6,438 nucleotides of DNA from Leptolyngbya sp. SIO4C5. GTDB taxonomy: Bacteria; Cyanobacteriota; Cyanobacteriia; Phormidesmidales; Phormidesmidaceae. Position numbers and translations under genes: made by a program. The notes beneath the pieces are model-generated. The model searched no databases. It worked only from the letters and a program-made list of their open reading frames with translations, and had not been told where the DNA came from. The stretch lies in contig JAAHIC010000273.1 of assembly GCA_010671965.1 (NCBI GenBank), positions 1-6,438 on the forward strand. Reading direction: 5' to 3'. This document shows positions 5,377-6,438 of the stretch, in pieces (the stretch's first letter is position 1; every line of letters starts with the position of its first letter).

Positions 5377-6438
5377 AAGGACAATTACTCCAGTCAGATA
5401 AATACGAGATAAAACGCCAAATTGGTAGAGGTGGCTTTGGGCTGACTTATCTGGCTACAGATCGCTTTCTACAACGGCAGGTGGTGGTCAAAGCACCTAA
5501 TAAGCTATGTCAAAACGATCGAGATTATGAGAAGTTTGTTCGTCGTTTTCAACGAGAAGGGCAGGTACTCGCTAAAATCTTTCATCCGAATGTGGTGCAG
5601 GTGATTGAGTTTTTCCGAGAAGCCGGTATGCCCTGCTTGGTGATGGCCTATGTCGAAGGAGAAACGCTCGATCAGCGCATCCGAAACCAGGGGCGGCTTC
5701 CCCAAGAGCGGGCAGTATCGATCTTCTGGAAATTGGCTGAAGCCCTACACCTGCTGCATCAAACTGGATTAATCCATTGTGATGTGCATCCAGGAAATAT
5801 CATCTTGCGCCCAGATGGAGAACCGGTGCTGATTGATTTTGGTTCAGCCAAGTTGCTGCAGCCCACTACATTCACTGTTACGACTACGGTTAATGAGAGC
5901 TTTGCGCCTTATGAGCAGACAAAGCGTGGCAGCAAGCCTCAAGCAACTTTGGATGTGTATGGTCTGTCAGCGACATTTTACTTTGCGGTTACCGGGGAGA
6001 AGCCTCAATCAGCAATGGGGCGCAAGATGTTTGGCGATTCGCTTGATCCTCCACGACAGCATTGTGAAGAGTTAAGTGACTGGCTGAATCAGGCAATTTT
6101 AGAGGGAATGGCGTTAGAAGCGCGAGATCGGCCTTCTTCCATGCAAGCTTGGCTGGAGCTATTTCAAATTCCTCAATCTATTCAAAGTAATGTCCGTAGG
6201 GGTGAGTTCAGAGAAGATTTGGGCGACGGCGTTAGTCTGGAAATGGTGCTAATACCTACGGGCCAGTTTTTGATGGGGTCTCCTGATGATGAAGTAGGGC
6301 ACTACAGCGCTGAAGGGCCACAGCATCAGGTGTCAGTATCTGCCTTTTTTATGGGACGATTTCCGATAACCCAGGCGCAGTATCAGGCAGTGATGGGCAA
6401 AAATCCGTCTCATTTCAGTGAAAACGGGGCTAGCCGCC
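5367..6438 (+). CDS. Ser/Thr kinase fused to a formylglycine-generating-enzyme (FGE) domain, C-terminus off window
   Basis: ATG 5367 opens 357 full codons to the right edge; an in-frame stop at 5349 leaves no better start, and MWVEGQLLQSDKYEIKRQIG is a typical beginning for cyanobacterial kinases. The kinase domain covers ~13-265: G20-x-G22-x-x-G25, Lys42 (VVVKA), a likely helix-C Glu64, HCDVHPGN (137-144), intact DFG at 157-159, APYEQ (180-184) and DVYGLSATFYFAVTG (196-210). The catalytic Asp139 and Asn144 are present, but HRD Arg is Cys138 and the following Lys is His141. After a short linker (~266-285), GVSLEMVLIPTGQFLMGS (288-305) and MGRFPITQAQYQAVMG (329-344) mark the start of an FGE-sulfatase/SUMF1-like domain. 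No membrane segment separates the two. It follows the probable pseudokinase by 59 bases, so the two are likely co-transcribed. Catalytic residues of the FGE part lie beyond the window. Confidence 0.92.
   Translation, partial: MWVEGQLLQSDKYEIKRQIGRGGFGLTYLATDRFLQRQVVVKAPNKLCQNDRDYEKFVRRFQREGQVLAKIFHPNVVQVIEFFREAGMPCLVMAYVEGETLDQRIRNQGRLPQERAVSIFWKLAEALHLLHQTGLIHCDVHPGNIILRPDGEPVLIDFGSAKLLQPTTFTVTTTVNESFAPYEQTKRGSKPQATLDVYGLSATFYFAVTGEKPQSAMGRKMFGDSLDPPRQHCEELSDWLNQAILEGMALEARDRPSSMQAWLELFQIPQSIQSNVRRGEFREDLGDGVSLEMVLIPTGQFLMGSPDDEVGHYSAEGPQHQVSVSAFFMGRFPITQAQYQAVMGKNPSHFSENGASR

Overview
The window looks cyanobacterial. Eight copies of the HIP1 octamer GCGATCGC occur in 6.4 kb (starting at 150, 1122, 1500, 2193, 2315, 2442, 2891 and 4469). 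The gene families also fit: a multi-PAS sensor with an N-terminal receiver-like domain, a tandem Ser/Thr kinase pair with a kinase-FGE fusion, and palindromic intergenic repeats. Genus cannot be read from the window; a filamentous or Leptolyngbya-like lineage is only a guess.

Layout. Positions 1-2681 (minus strand) hold the 5' part of a very large PAS sensor gene that runs off the left edge. Its last ~113 bases in the window differ sharply in base composition and no longer read as PAS, so this end may be a chimeric join or a recombination point. Positions 2682-3317 contain no convincing gene, but end in a cluster of hairpins and a strong rho-independent-type terminator just upstream of a 95-codon conserved-looking small gene (3318-3605, plus strand). 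From the stop codon of that gene to 4117 lies a tandem array with a 212-bp period (2.4 copies). Each unit contains two unrelated palindromic elements: an 83-bp element with 15-bp terminal inverted repeats and a REP-like GTAG-plus-hairpin start, and a 63-bp AGAAACCAGGG palindrome. The 182-bp spacer after it (4118-4299) is also rich in inverted repeats, including two interleaved ones with pseudoknot-like geometry.

Positions 4300-6438 (plus strand) hold two consecutive kinase-fold genes, probably one operon. The first is a membrane-anchored kinase-like protein whose DFG motif reads NFE, so it is probably a pseudokinase. The second is a soluble kinase with intact DFG, fused to a formylglycine-generating-enzyme (FGE/SUMF1-like) domain and cut by the right edge. 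A 16-codon reading frame with a good Shine-Dalgarno overlaps the start of the second kinase and could couple its translation. The plausible joint role is a signalling pair: a catalytically impaired membrane partner with an active kinase carrying a C-lectin-fold or FGE effector domain. That is inference, with no direct evidence here.

The most noteworthy points are the pseudokinase/kinase-FGE pair, the compound 212-bp array with a paired base change between repeat arms, the receiver-like domain without its phospho-acceptor Asp, and the compositional break at the left edge.
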